A DNA stretch of 64,000 nucleotides from Actinomycetospora succinea (GCF_004363095.1 NZ_SNYO01000001.1:744001-808000); one strand, 5' to 3'; shown: positions 8,575 through 17,033, counted from the stretch's first letter. Notes: generated from the sequence alone by a model not told the origin. A program made the numbers and translations.

Positions 8575-10910
8575 GGGTTCACCAGCTCCCAGACCCGGGC
8601 GGGGGTGACGGGCAGGTCGTCGACCTCGACGCCGAGGGCGTCGGCGAGCGCCCCGGCCACCACGGCGTTCGGCGCGAGCGTGCCGCCCTCGCCGACGCCG
8701 CGGACGCCCGTCGGGTTCTTCCCCGGGGTGCTCACGTGGCCGATCCGCAGCTCGGGGATCTCCCCGGCCGTGGGCATGAGGTAGTCGAGCAGGGTGCCGG
8801 TCGAGAGGTTGCCGTCCTCGTCGTAGACCAGGTGCTCGTACATCGCGCCGCCGATGCCCTGCGCGATCGAGCCGGCGATCTGCCCGTCGACGATCACGGG
8901 GTGGACGATCCGGCCGGCGTCCTCGACGCACACCCAGTCGAGGATGCCGATCTCGCCGGTGGCCGGGTCGAACTCGAGCGCGGCGATCTGGGCGCCCGCG
9001 GCGAACGCCCCGCGGATCGGGTCGTAGAACTTCGTCCCCTCGAGACCCGGCTCGAAGCCCTCGGGCAGGCGGTCGGACTGCAGGTAGGCGACCCGCGCGA
9101 CCTCGGCCAGCGAGATGATCGGCTTCTCCTGCCCGGCCATGTAGACCTCCCCGCCGCGAAGGTCGAGGTCCTCGACGGGCGCCTCCTTGAGCGCCGCGGC
9201 GAGGGCGAGCGCCCGGCCGCGCACGTGCTCGCCCGCGAGGTGGGCGGCGCCGCCGCTGATCACGGCCTGGCGCGAGGAGAAGGCGCCGAAGCCCCACAAC
9301 GACTCGTCGGTGTCGCCGTAGCGTACCTCGACGTCGCCGTAGTCGACCCCGAGGGCGTCGGCGACGACCTGCGCCATCGTCGTCTCGAGGCCCTGGCCCT
9401 GGGAGGTCACGCCGGAGAACACGGTGACCGCGCCGTCGGGGTTGATCCGCACGGTGCACGCGTCGTGGCCGGTCCGGAACGCCATGCGGGGCCCGGCGGA
9501 CGCGGCGCGGCCCAGACCGGTGAGCTCGTTGTAGACACCGACGCCGATGCCGATCGGGCGCCCGCCCTCCGTGCGTCGCCGTGACTGCTCGGCCCGCCAG
9601 CGGTCGAGGTCGAACGTCGCGACCGCCTTGTCCAGGCAGGCCTCGTAGGCGCCGGAGTCGTCGACCAACCGGGACGGCATCTTGTACGGGATGTCGGCGG
9701 GGAGGATGAGGTTGCGGCGGCGCAGGGCGATCGGGTCCAACCCGAGCGCGCGGGCGCCGGAGTCCATCAGCGCCTCCATCGCGAACACCGTCGAGGGGCG
9801 CGCGACGCCGCGGTACGGGCCGGACGGGCTGGTGTTGGTGGCGACGCCGCGCACGGTGCACTCGTAGTCCGTGAGCTTGTAGGGGCCGGTGAGCAGGCCG
9901 CCGGCCATGAGCGGCTCGATGCCCGCGGTCCACGGGTAGACGGAGTACGCGCCGGTGTTGCACCAGACGTCGGCCTTCACCGCGAGCAGCTCCCCGTCGG
10001 CGGCGAAGCCCGCGCGCAGCACGTAGCGGTGGTCGCGGGCGTGGGTGGCCGCGAGCAGATGCTCGACCCGGTCCTCGACCCACTTCAGCGGCGTGCCGGG
10101 CATCGCCATGGCCATGAGGCACAGGGCGACGTCCTCGGGGTAGAGCACGGCCTTCACCCCGAACCCGCCGCCGACGTCGGGGGCGATGACGCGGATGTTG
10201 CCCTCGGGCAGGTCGAGCAGCTCCGCGAGCTGGGTCCGCACGATCCAGGGCACTTGGGTGCCCGACCAGAACGTCAGCTTCCGATCGGCCGCCTCGTACC
10301 GGGCGACCCCGGCGCGGCACTCGATGGGGTTGCCGCCGTGGCGGTTGGTGGTCAGCTCCCGGTCGACGACGACGGCCGCCCCGTCGAGCGCGGCGTCGAC
10401 GTCGCCCGCGCGGAAGGTTCGGGAGAGCAGGACGTTGTCGGGCGCTTCCTCGTGCACCGGGTGCTCCGGCTCCGCCCACGCGCAGACCGTCGGGGTCAGC
10501 GGCTCGTAGTCGACGACCACGGCCTCGGCGCCGTCCTCGGCGAGGTAGCGGTCGTCGGCGACGACGGCGGCGACGGCCTCCCCGGCGAAGCGGACCTTTC
10601 CCCGGGCGAGCGGCGGCTGGTCGGTCTCGACGTAGCCGGGCAGGCCGGACTGCGCGCGCAGCGCGACCGGCGCGATCGCCGGGTGCTCGCCGGTGAAGAC
10701 CGCGGACACGCCCTCGACCTCGAGCGCCCCGGCGGTGTCGACCCCGGTGATCCGTCCGTGCGCGACGGGGCTGCGCACGAAGGCGACGTGCCGCATCCGC
10801 GGCAGGGCGAGGTCGGACACGAAGCGCCCGCGCCCGGTGAGCAGGCGCGCGTCCTCCTTGCGGCGCACGGGGGTGCCGCTGGCGGGGGCGTGCTCGTCGG
10901 TAGGAGTCAT
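8571..10910 (-). CDS. molybdenum hydroxylase large (molybdopterin) subunit
   Basis: 779 residues from ATG 10910; an in-frame GTG at 10922 would give the same GTGA coupling seen elsewhere in the operon. Order: aldehyde-oxidase a/b hammerhead (VRRKEDARLLTGRG to about 150), molybdopterin-binding domains with GGGFGVKA, and the active-site loop GPYRGVARP. The C-terminal GVGEGG supplies the catalytic Glu. The loop lacks the VAYRCSFR signature of form I CO dehydrogenase, so it is a substrate hydroxylase of xanthine-dehydrogenase type. In this operon it probably hydroxylates an aromatic or heteroaromatic ring, free or as CoA ester. Confidence 0.92.
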   Translation of the reverse strand: MTPTDEHAPASGTPVRRKEDARLLTGRGRFVSDLALPRMRHVAFVRSPVAHGRITGVDTAGALEVEGVSAVFTGEHPAIAPVALRAQSGLPGYVETDQPPLARGKVRFAGEAVAAVVADDRYLAEDGAEAVVVDYEPLTPTVCAWAEPEHPVHEEAPDNVLLSRTFRAGDVDAALDGAAVVVDRELTTNRHGGNPIECRAGVARYEAADRKLTFWSGTQVPWIVRTQLAELLDLPEGNIRVIAPDVGGGFGVKAVLYPEDVALCLMAMAMPGTPLKWVEDRVEHLLAATHARDHRYVLRAGFAADGELLAVKADVWCNTGAYSVYPWTAGIEPLMAGGLLTGPYKLTDYECTVRGVATNTSPSGPYRGVARPSTVFAMEALMDSGARALGLDPIALRRRNLILPADIPYKMPSRLVDDSGAYEACLDKAVATFDLDRWRAEQSRRRTEGGRPIGIGVGVYNELTGLGRAASAGPRMAFRTGHDACTVRINPDGAVTVFSGVTSQGQGLETTMAQVVADALGVDYGDVEVRYGDTDESLWGFGAFSSRQAVISGGAAHLAGEHVRGRALALAAALKEAPVEDLDLRGGEVYMAGQEKPIISLAEVARVAYLQSDRLPEGFEPGLEGTKFYDPIRGAFAAGAQIAALEFDPATGEIGILDWVCVEDAGRIVHPVIVDGQIAGSIAQGIGGAMYEHLVYDEDGNLSTGTLLDYLMPTAGEIPELRIGHVSTPGKNPTGVRGVGEGGTLAPNAVVAGALADALGVEVDDLPVTPARVWELVNP

Positions 10911-10918
10911 GTCACCGG

Positions 10919-11683
10919 TCACGGCATCGCGAAGCCGCCGTTGACCGACACGACCTGGCCGGTGGTCCACGACGAGCAGGGGGAGGCGAGCAGCAGGATC
11001 GTCGGCGTGACGTCCTCCGGGCGTCCGAGGCGCCGCAGCGGGTACAGCGCGGTGATCTTCTTCAGGCGCTCGTCGTCGGTGCCGCCGGCGTGGTCGGAGA
11101 ACCGGTCGGTCTGCACCAGGCCGATCGACACGGCGTTCGCGCGGATGCCGTGGCGGGCGAGCTCCTTGGCCAGCGACTTCGTCAGCCCGAGCGTCGAGCT
11201 GCGGGCGGTCGCGGTGACGGTGAGGCCCGACTCGCCCACCCGTCCCGAGTCGCCCATGAGCGAGACGATCGCGCCGCCGCCGTGCTCGGCCATGCGTCGC
11301 GCGACGGCGTGCGAGATGCGCACGGTGCCGGTCACCGTCACGTCGATCTCGGCGGCGAACTCGTCGGCGGAGCGCTCGAGGAAGCGGCCGCGGCTGGTGA
11401 CCGCGGCGTTGTTAACGAGTACGCCGATCGGCCCGAGCTCCGACTCGACGGCCGTGACCGCGCGGGCGACCGCCTCGTCGTCGCGGGTGTCGACAGCGAC
11501 CGCGATCGCCTTGACGCCGGCGGCGCGCGCGGCCTCGGCGGCCTCCTCGGCGCCCGCGGACGAGGTGTTGTAGCCGAAGGCCACCTGGGCGCCCTCGGCG
11601 GCGAAGGCCTCGCCGATCGCGCGGCCGAGGCCCTGACCGGCGCCCGTGACGAGCACGGTGGTGCCGGCGAGCTGCAGATCCAT
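10919..11683 (-). CDS. SDR-family protein with altered catalytic residues
   Basis: 254 residues. A Rossmann fold is clear: TGAGQGLGRA (about 14-23), the NNAA motif and the family-typical C-terminal GQVVSVNGGF. Aligned on the GLTKSLAKEL helix, the usual Y-x-x-x-K reads T-x-x-x-R (TATARSS), and the Ser strand reads IVSLMGDSG. The canonical dehydrogenase tetrad is therefore missing, and the protein may be inactive, use another chemistry or simply bind ligand and NAD(P). GGGAG lies ahead of ATG 11683. Next gene upstream in the operon is the MBL hydrolase (9-nt gap). Confidence 0.85.
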   Translation of the reverse strand: MDLQLAGTTVLVTGAGQGLGRAIGEAFAAEGAQVAFGYNTSSAGAEEAAEAARAAGVKAIAVAVDTRDDEAVARAVTAVESELGPIGVLVNNAAVTSRGRFLERSADEFAAEIDVTVTGTVRISHAVARRMAEHGGGAIVSLMGDSGRVGESGLTVTATARSSTLGLTKSLAKELARHGIRANAVSIGLVQTDRFSDHAGGTDDERLKKITALYPLRRLGRPEDVTPTILLLASPCSSWTTGQVVSVNGGFAMP

Positions 11684-11692
11684 GCGTTCTCC

Positions 11693-12484
11693 CTAGACGG
11701 CGACGAACCGGCGCGTCTCGCCGAACGTGACGATCCGGCCCCACGCGAGACCGGGCAGGTGGGCGGGCACGACGAGGTCGTCGGTGTCGGCGACCTCGTC
11801 GGCGAGGCGGCGGCGCATCGCCTGCGCGGCGAGGGGGTCGACGTCGAAGGTGGCCTGCCAGTCCGGCTCCTCGAGCTCCACCACGGAGTGCGCGACGTCC
11901 CCGATCAGCAGGGCGCGCTGCCCGCGGCCGGAGACGACGTAGGTGGTCGAGCCCGGCGTGTGGCCCGGTGTGGGGCGGGCGTCGAGGCCGGGGACGACGG
12001 TGTGCTCGGCGTCGAAGGTCTCGAGGCGCTCGCGCAGCGGCGCGAGCTTGCGCACCGCGCCGGGGTCGGCGTCGGCCGCCTCGACGAAGTGCACCCAGTC
12101 GGCCTCGTGCACGCGGTAGGTGGCGCGGTCGAAGACCACCTCGCCCCTGCTCGTGGCCCAGCCGACGTGGTCGAAGTGCAGGTGGGTGAACACGACGTCG
12201 GTGACCTGGTCGGGCGTGACGCCGAGCGCGGCGAGGGCGTCGAGGAAGCCGCCGCCGGCGTAGTGGTCGTTGCGGATGCGGCCGACCCCGGCGTCGACGA
12301 GGACCACGCGGTCGCCGGTGCGCACGAGGAAGCCGCCGAGGGTCAGCTCGAGGTTCCCGTCGGCGTCGAGGTGCTCGGGGTGACAGGCCCACCGGTCGTC
12401 GCCGGGGGCGGTGAGCACCTCGCGCGCCTGCTCCCGCCCGGTCCCGTCGATCACCGGGAGGATCTCGAGGTCGCCGACCTTCAC
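11693..12484 (-). CDS. MBL-fold metallo-hydrolase
   Basis: 263 residues from GTG 12484 (GTGA overlap with the CoA ligase stop). The metal motif HLHFDH (H-x-H-x-D-H) follows VVFTHLHFDHVGW; further ligands are TPGHTPGST and the Asp in LLIGDVAHS. This is the metallo-beta-lactamase fold with a binuclear metal site. AHL-lactonase-like and thioesterase-like enzymes share this pattern. In this operon it may open a lactone or cleave a CoA thioester; the choice cannot be made from sequence. Confidence 0.88.
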   Translation of the reverse strand: MKVGDLEILPVIDGTGREQAREVLTAPGDDRWACHPEHLDADGNLELTLGGFLVRTGDRVVLVDAGVGRIRNDHYAGGGFLDALAALGVTPDQVTDVVFTHLHFDHVGWATSRGEVVFDRATYRVHEADWVHFVEAADADPGAVRKLAPLRERLETFDAEHTVVPGLDARPTPGHTPGSTTYVVSGRGQRALLIGDVAHSVVELEEPDWQATFDVDPLAAQAMRRRLADEVADTDDLVVPAHLPGLAWGRIVTFGETRRFVAV

Positions 12485-13998
12485 GCCGTCACCTCGTCCA
12501 GCTGTCGCACCAGCTCGAAGCGCTTGATCTTCCCGGAGCCGGTGCGCGGGATGACGTCGACGACCCGGAAGTCCGCCGGCACCTTGAACCACGTGAGCCG
12601 CTCCCGGCAGTGCGCCGCGAGCGCGTCGAGGTCGGCGTCGCCGACGACGAAGGCCACCGGTTCCTCGCCCAGGTCGGGGTGCGCGCGGCCGACGACGGCG
12701 GCGTCGGCCACCCCGTTCGCGGTCAGGAGCACGTTCTCGATCTCGGCGGGGTAGATGTTCTCGCCGCCGCGGATGATCATCTCCTTGGTGCGCCCGCTGA
12801 TCGTGAGGTAGCCGTGGGCGTCGGCGCGGGCGAGGTCGCCGGTGCGGTACCAGCCGTCGACGAGCACGCTCGCCGTCTGCTCGGGCCGGCCCCAGTAGCC
12901 GCGCATGACGTTCGGGCCGCGCACCCACAGCTCGCCCTCGCCGCCGGGCGGCGCGTCGGTGCCCGTCGCGGGATCGACGAGGCGGACCGCGAGACCGGGC
13001 AGCGGCAGCCCGCACGATCCGTAGGGCCGCGCGCCGTGCGGCCAGTTCATGGTGACCATCGTCGAGGTCTCGGTGATCCCGTAGCCGTCGAGCAGCTGGA
13101 CCCCGAACGCCTGCTCGAACGCCTCGTCGACGGCCGCGGGCAGGATCGCGCCCGCCGAGATCGCCAGGCGCAGGCGGTGGGCCGGGGGCCGGTCGCCGGC
13201 GGCCTGGAGCAGGTAGGAGAAGCCGGTGGGGACGCCGGGCAGGACGGTGTAGCGCTGCTCGCCGCCGAGCATCTCCAGGATCCGGGTGGGGGAGAAGCGG
13301 GGCAGGATGCGCTCGCCCGCCCCGGTCGCGACCACGCCGAGCACGCACAGGTCCAGCGCATAGGAGTGGAACAGCGGCAGCGCCGAGAGCACGACGTCGT
13401 CCGAGCCGAGGCCGACGATCGGCGCCCAGCACGCCGCGACCACCCACAGGCAGCTGCGCAGGCTCAGTTCCACGCCCTTGGGTCGCCCGGTGGTGCCCGA
13501 CGTGTAGAGCATGAACGCGGTGACATCCAGGTCGGCGGGGTCGGGCGCGGCGACCGGGGGCTCGGTGGCGATCAGGTCGGCGTAGGACGACCAGCCCGGT
13601 CGGCTGCCGCCGGCGAGCACCACGGAGGCGCCGGTGCCCTCGACCAGGCCGGCGTGGGCCTCGTCGGTGACCACGACGCGGGCGCCGGAGTCGGCGAGCA
13701 TGTACTCGAGCTCCGCCGGCGCGGCGTCCGGGTTGAGGCACACCGCGACCGCGCCGGCCCGGGGGACCGCGAGGTAGGTCTCGGCCACCTCGACCGCGTT
13801 CCCCATCACCATCGCGACGCGGTCGCCGGGACCCACATCGAGCGCGGCGAGGTGCCCGGCGAGCCTGCGGGTGGTCGTCGCGAGCTCCGACCACGTCACC
13901 GCGCGCACGTCGTCGGCGAACGCGACGTCCCCGGGCCGCGCGGCGGCGTGGGCGTCGAGCAGCTCGTGGACGGGTCGGATCACCTCGGTACGCAGCAC
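12481..13998 (-). CDS. acyl-/aryl-CoA ligase, AMP-forming
   Basis: 505 residues, the usual length of class I adenylate-forming CoA ligases. Motifs in order: P-loop YTSGTTGRPKG, aromatic/adenine segment DGYGITET, hinge region YRTGDLARADAHGYL, GRTKEMIIRGGENIYP, and the C-terminal catalytic Lys in PRTGSGKIKR. It activates a carboxylic acid with ATP and CoA and is the first gene of the operon, so it probably commits the pathway substrate. An arylacetic acid is the simplest guess given the DpgC-type enzyme downstream. Two palindromes just upstream suggest control by the divergent TetR protein. Confidence 0.93.
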   Translation of the reverse strand: MLRTEVIRPVHELLDAHAAARPGDVAFADDVRAVTWSELATTTRRLAGHLAALDVGPGDRVAMVMGNAVEVAETYLAVPRAGAVAVCLNPDAAPAELEYMLADSGARVVVTDEAHAGLVEGTGASVVLAGGSRPGWSSYADLIATEPPVAAPDPADLDVTAFMLYTSGTTGRPKGVELSLRSCLWVVAACWAPIVGLGSDDVVLSALPLFHSYALDLCVLGVVATGAGERILPRFSPTRILEMLGGEQRYTVLPGVPTGFSYLLQAAGDRPPAHRLRLAISAGAILPAAVDEAFEQAFGVQLLDGYGITETSTMVTMNWPHGARPYGSCGLPLPGLAVRLVDPATGTDAPPGGEGELWVRGPNVMRGYWGRPEQTASVLVDGWYRTGDLARADAHGYLTISGRTKEMIIRGGENIYPAEIENVLLTANGVADAAVVGRAHPDLGEEPVAFVVGDADLDALAAHCRERLTWFKVPADFRVVDVIPRTGSGKIKRFELVRQLDEVTA

Positions 13999-14015
13999 CG
14001 CGCCTCCTGGGCTGA

Positions 14016-14082
14016 TGAACGCTCGTTAGTCGACCGTAGCGAGCGTCGTCGCCGCCACACAAGGCTCACTAACGCTCGTTCG
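14016..14082. promoter_or_regulatory. two TetR-type operators in the ligase/TetR divergent spacer
   Basis: Two 14-bp palindrome-like sites, TGAACGCTCGTTAG at 14016-14029 and CTAACGCTCGTTCG at 14069-14082, share the core AACG-CT-CGTT. One abuts the CoA-ligase start and the other abuts the TetR start, which fits autoregulation plus control of the catabolic operon. The AACGnnCGTT core is known for actinobacterial TetR repressors of acyl-CoA metabolism; binding here is inferred. Confidence 0.75.
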
Positions 14083-14092
14083 TCGTGGCACG

Positions 14093-14683
14093 ATGTCCCG
14101 CGTGAGCACGCGGCTGGCGCTGAACCCGGAGGTCGTCCTCGACGCCGCCCTCACCCTCTTCGCGGAGCGCGGCTACCACGGCACGGCGCTCAGCGAGATC
14201 GCCGAGGCCCTGCAGGTCCGGACCCCCAGCCTCTACAACCACATGGGCTCGAAGCACGACCTGCTGCGCACGATCGTCGACCGCACCACCGCCGCGGTGC
14301 TCGCCGACTTCCACCGGGTCGTCGACCCCGCCGATCCGCCCGCCGAGCAGCTCCGGAAGGCCGCGCGGGTCTACGTGCACCGCCACGCCACGCACCGCCG
14401 CGAGGCGCTGGTGGTCAACCGCGACACCGGCAGCCTCGCCGAGCCCGCCTTCGGCGAGATGCAGGCCCGCCGCCGCGAGCACGAGCACGCGCTGCGCGCC
14501 GTCATCGCCGACGGCGTCGCGGCCGGCGCGTTCCACGTCGAGTCCCCGGCGCTCGCGTCCTTCGCGATCCGGGAGATGTGCGTGAGCGTCGCGCGGTGGT
14601 TCTCCCCGCAGGGGGCGCTGACCGCCGACGCCGTGGCCGACCAGTACAGCGGGTTCGCGCTCCGGATCGTCGGCGCTCCCTAG
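14093..14683 (+). CDS. TetR-family regulator
   Basis: 196 residues. The N-terminal HTH is standard: VLDAALTLFAERGYHGTALSEIAEAL, then VRTPSLYNHMGSKHDLLRTIV (about residues 15-62). The rest is the all-helical ligand domain. ATG 14093 is used; GTG 14102 is possible. It is divergent from the acyl-CoA ligase operon with paired operators between them, so it probably represses that operon until a CoA-ester intermediate binds. Its stop overlaps the convergent DoxX gene by 4 nt. Confidence 0.92.
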   Translation: MSRVSTRLALNPEVVLDAALTLFAERGYHGTALSEIAEALQVRTPSLYNHMGSKHDLLRTIVDRTTAAVLADFHRVVDPADPPAEQLRKAARVYVHRHATHRREALVVNRDTGSLAEPAFGEMQARRREHEHALRAVIADGVAAGAFHVESPALASFAIREMCVSVARWFSPQGALTADAVADQYSGFALRIVGAP

Positions 14684-15087
14684 CTCGCGACGCGCCGCCG
14701 CTCGCGCAGCCACGCCCACGCGCCGGTGCACCACAGCGCCCACACGACGAGCAGCGGCTGGAACAGCAGGCGCACGCCACGGGCCGTGTCGGTGTCCAGG
14801 CCGAACGCCGACCGTCCCTCCACGAACTGCGCGACGTTGCCCGGGAAGATCGCGACGAAGAACGCCGCCACGACCAGCCCGACGACGGCGCGCCGGCGCA
14901 CCAGCACGAGCAGGGCCAGGCCGAGCACGATCTCCACCACGCCCGACACGACGACCACCGCGTCGGCGTCGGCGGGGAACCACGACGGCACCTGGGCGCG
15001 GAACGCCTCGCGGGCGACGGTGAGGTGGGTCGTGCCGGCCGCGAGCAGGAAGAGCCCGAGCAGGACGCGCGCGACGGTGCGGATCAT
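14680..15087 (-). CDS. DoxX-like four-helix membrane protein
   Basis: 135 residues with four hydrophobic segments (about 5-20, 43-62, 67-84, 107-126). Early residues LLGLFLLAAGTTHL and the segment FPGNVAQFVEG fit the DoxX/DoxD-like family. Its start overlaps the MarR stop as ATGA, so the two are co-transcribed. DoxX-type proteins are often linked to redox or thiol stress; the partner here is unknown. Confidence 0.82.
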   Translation of the reverse strand: MIRTVARVLLGLFLLAAGTTHLTVAREAFRAQVPSWFPADADAVVVVSGVVEIVLGLALLVLVRRRAVVGLVVAAFFVAIFPGNVAQFVEGRSAFGLDTDTARGVRLLFQPLLVVWALWCTGAWAWLRERRRVAS

Positions 15088-15512
15088 GGGTCCTCGCGGA
15101 ACAGGGTGGACAGCGCCTCGGTCAGCGTGCCGTACGTCGCGTCGTCCAGCCGGGCGCGCAGGCGCTCGTCGATGCCGGTGATGATGTCCGTCCCGACCCG
15201 CCGCAGGCGCGCGCCCTCCGTCGTGACGTGCAGCTCGGCGGTGCGCCCGCGGCCCGGGTCGGTGTCGCGGGCGACGGCGCCGCGCGCCTCGAGGGCGGCG
15301 AGCGTGGACTGCATGCTCTGCGGCGTCACCCCGGCGCGGCGGGCCAGCTCGCTGTAGGAGAGGCCGGGGTGCGGGGCGAGGTGGCCGAGCGCCGACAGGT
15401 GGCGCATCGCGATGCCCTCGTCCTTGAGCGCGCCCTCGACCTCCTCGCGCACCCGGCGCCCGAGCGCCATCAGCAGGAAGGCGGCACTGGCGGGCCGCGG
15501 CCCGGTGCTCAT
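15084..15512 (-). CDS. MarR-family regulator
   Basis: 142 residues. The winged HTH is visible in HLSALGHLAPHPGLSYSELARRAGVTPQSMQSTLAALEARGAVAR, followed by the wing RDTDPGRGRTAELHVTTEG. The gene is divergent from the PfpI-type gene and transcribed with doxX. Two TTACAGT-type inverted repeats lie in the 74-bp spacer, so it probably represses both directions until an oxidant or small aromatic ligand binds. Confidence 0.92.
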   Translation of the reverse strand: MSTGPRPASAAFLLMALGRRVREEVEGALKDEGIAMRHLSALGHLAPHPGLSYSELARRAGVTPQSMQSTLAALEARGAVARDTDPGRGRTAELHVTTEGARLRRVGTDIITGIDERLRARLDDATYGTLTEALSTLFREDP

Positions 15513-15534
15513 GGCGACACCTCCTCGCGTGGGG

Positions 15535-15572
15535 TTACAGTCCCACTGTAAGAAGTTACAGACAGACTGAAA
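15535..15572. promoter_or_regulatory. MarR operator pair
   Basis: A perfect inverted repeat TTACAGT-CCC-ACTGTAA occupies 15535-15551. A weaker copy with the same 3-bp centre, TTACAGA-CAG-ACTGAAA, occupies 15556-15572. They lie between the divergent MarR and PfpI genes, the second immediately before the AAGGAGG ribosome site of the PfpI gene. Assignment to the MarR protein is by position. Confidence 0.75.
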
Positions 15573-15586
15573 CCAAGGAGGCGGAC

Positions 15587-16237
15587 GTGCACGTGCAGAT
15601 CGTGCTGTTCGACGGCTTCGATCCCCTCGACGTCCTGGGGCCGTACGAGGTCTTCCACGCCGGCGGCGGCTTCTCGGGCGGTGCGGTGACCGTCGAGCTC
15701 GTCAGCGCCGAGGGGCCGTGCGAGGTGCCGAGCGGCATCCCCGCGGTGTCGCTGACCGCGACCGCGGTGCTCGACCCCGCCCTCGCCGACCTCGTGGTCG
15801 TGCCCGGCGCGGCGGGCTCGCTGTCGCTGGACCCCACGGTGGAGGGGAGCGTGGCGTCGCTGCTCGGGCGCGCGGGGTCGGGCCCGCTGGCCCCGGCGCT
15901 GCGCACGGCCGTGGAGCGCGCGGAGACCGTCGTCGCGACCGTCTGCGGCGGGTCGCTGATCATCGCCCACGCCGGGCTCGCCGACGACCGGCCGCTGGTC
16001 ACCCACGGCCGCGGCGAGGACCTCGCCGGCACCGCCGCGCGCCCGGTGGCGGCGCGGGTCGTCGACGACGGCGACCTGGTCAGCGCCGGCAACGTCACGT
16101 CCGGCATCGACATGGCGCTCTACCTGCTCGAGCGCGAGGTCGGCCCGCAGGTCGCCCACGCCGTGGAGGGCGTCATGCGCCACGAGCGGCGGGGCACGGT
16201 GTGGCGTCCGGTCGGGGTCGCCGCGGGCGCCCCGTGA
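15587..16237 (+). CDS. DJ-1/PfpI-family protein
   Basis: 216 residues; GTG 15587 follows a strong AAGGAGG with a 6-nt gap. N-terminal VQIVLFDGFDPLDVLGPYEVF and the nucleophile elbow ATVCGGS (Cys about 123) identify the class-I glutamine-amidotransferase-like DJ-1/PfpI fold, close to the sensor domain of GATase-type transcription factors but without an AraC HTH. Possible roles are isonitrile-hydratase-like or chaperone/deglycase activity. It is probably controlled by the divergent MarR protein. The next gene overlaps its stop (GTGA). Confidence 0.88.
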   Translation: MHVQIVLFDGFDPLDVLGPYEVFHAGGGFSGGAVTVELVSAEGPCEVPSGIPAVSLTATAVLDPALADLVVVPGAAGSLSLDPTVEGSVASLLGRAGSGPLAPALRTAVERAETVVATVCGGSLIIAHAGLADDRPLVTHGRGEDLAGTAARPVAARVVDDGDLVSAGNVTSGIDMALYLLEREVGPQVAHAVEGVMRHERRGTVWRPVGVAAGAP

Positions 16238-16689
16238 ACGCGGTCCTGCTCGCGGTCCACGTCCTCGCGGCGATCGTGGCGATCGGCCCGGTCTGCGTCG
16301 CGGCGAGCATGTTCCCGCCCGAGGCGCGCCAGGCGCTGAACGACGACCCCGGGGCGGCGTCCCGGCTCCCGGTGCTCGCGCGGATCTGCCGGACCTACGC
16401 GGTCGTCGGCGTCGCCGTCCCGGTGTTCGGGCTGGCCACCGCGGCGTCGATGGGCGTGCTCATGGAGGGGTGGGTGCTCGTGTCGATCGTGCTCACGCTC
16501 GCGGCGGCGGGGGTGCTGGCGGGCGTGGTCCTGCCGCGCCAGCGGGCGCTGCTGGAGGGCGTCGGCCCGCGCGACGTGCTCGTCGCGTCGACGGGCCGGC
16601 TCGCCGCCGCCACCGGCGTGTTCAACCTGCTCTGGGCCGTGGTGGCGGTGCTGATGATCGTGCGCCCGGGCTCGACGACGGGAGTGTGA
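16234..16689 (+). CDS. four-helix integral membrane protein, DUF2269-like
   Basis: 151 residues from GTG 16234, overlapping the PfpI stop. Four hydrophobic segments (about 3-24, 50-70, 76-96, 123-145) and an N-terminal VLLAVHVLAAIVAIGPV resemble DUF2269-type membrane proteins. No catalytic residues stand out. Its translation is coupled to the PfpI gene, so it is probably in the same MarR-controlled unit; the function is unknown. Confidence 0.72.
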   Translation: MNAVLLAVHVLAAIVAIGPVCVAASMFPPEARQALNDDPGAASRLPVLARICRTYAVVGVAVPVFGLATAASMGVLMEGWVLVSIVLTLAAAGVLAGVVLPRQRALLEGVGPRDVLVASTGRLAAATGVFNLLWAVVAVLMIVRPGSTTGV

Positions 16690-16735
16690 GCGGGTCCCAG
16701 CCGTATCGCTCGACCGGAGGGCTCGTTATCTCTCC

Positions 16736-16918
16736 GTGACCAGACACGAGCGATCGGCGTCGCCCGGCTTGGCCCGCCACGTCGCCGTGGCGGTCGGCAT
16801 CTTCCTGTTCGCCCTGCTCGTCGTGACGGGCACGGAGCTGGTCATCGGCCACCCACTCTCCGGCGGCTCGGCAGGCGAGACCTCGATGGGCGCCCTGTTC
16901 GTGACGCCCGACGACTGA
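16736..16918 (+). CDS. possible small membrane protein
   Basis: 60 residues from GTG 16736. One clear membrane helix (HVAVAVGIFLFALLVVTGTELV, about residues 15-36; longer part given by position) lies between a basic N terminus and a Ser/Gly-rich tail. No well-spaced ribosome site is present: GGAGG is 15 nt upstream. It lies alone in an otherwise empty 340-bp stretch. The hydrophobic segment argues for a real gene, but homologue support is needed. Confidence 0.45.
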   Translation: MTRHERSASPGLARHVAVAVGIFLFALLVVTGTELVIGHPLSGGSAGETSMGALFVTPDD

Positions 16919-17033
16919 CCTCTCCATCTCGATCTCTCCGGGGAGCCGTCAGGGCTCTCGAGATGACGACCCTGGTGACACCGTCGAGAGATCGACATGG
17001 CGAGCGACGAGCGACGGCTTCCTGCTCCGCTCC

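Noticed and set aside
8571..10910. Form I carbon-monoxide dehydrogenase
   Set aside because: The large subunit has GPYRGVARP at the active-site loop, not the VAYRCSFR-type Cys loop, and no cox accessory genes are nearby.
5110..14683. Glycopeptide-type dihydroxyphenylglycine biosynthesis
   Set aside because: DpgA (type III PKS), DpgB, DpgD and any NRPS are missing; the surrounding genes are catabolic.
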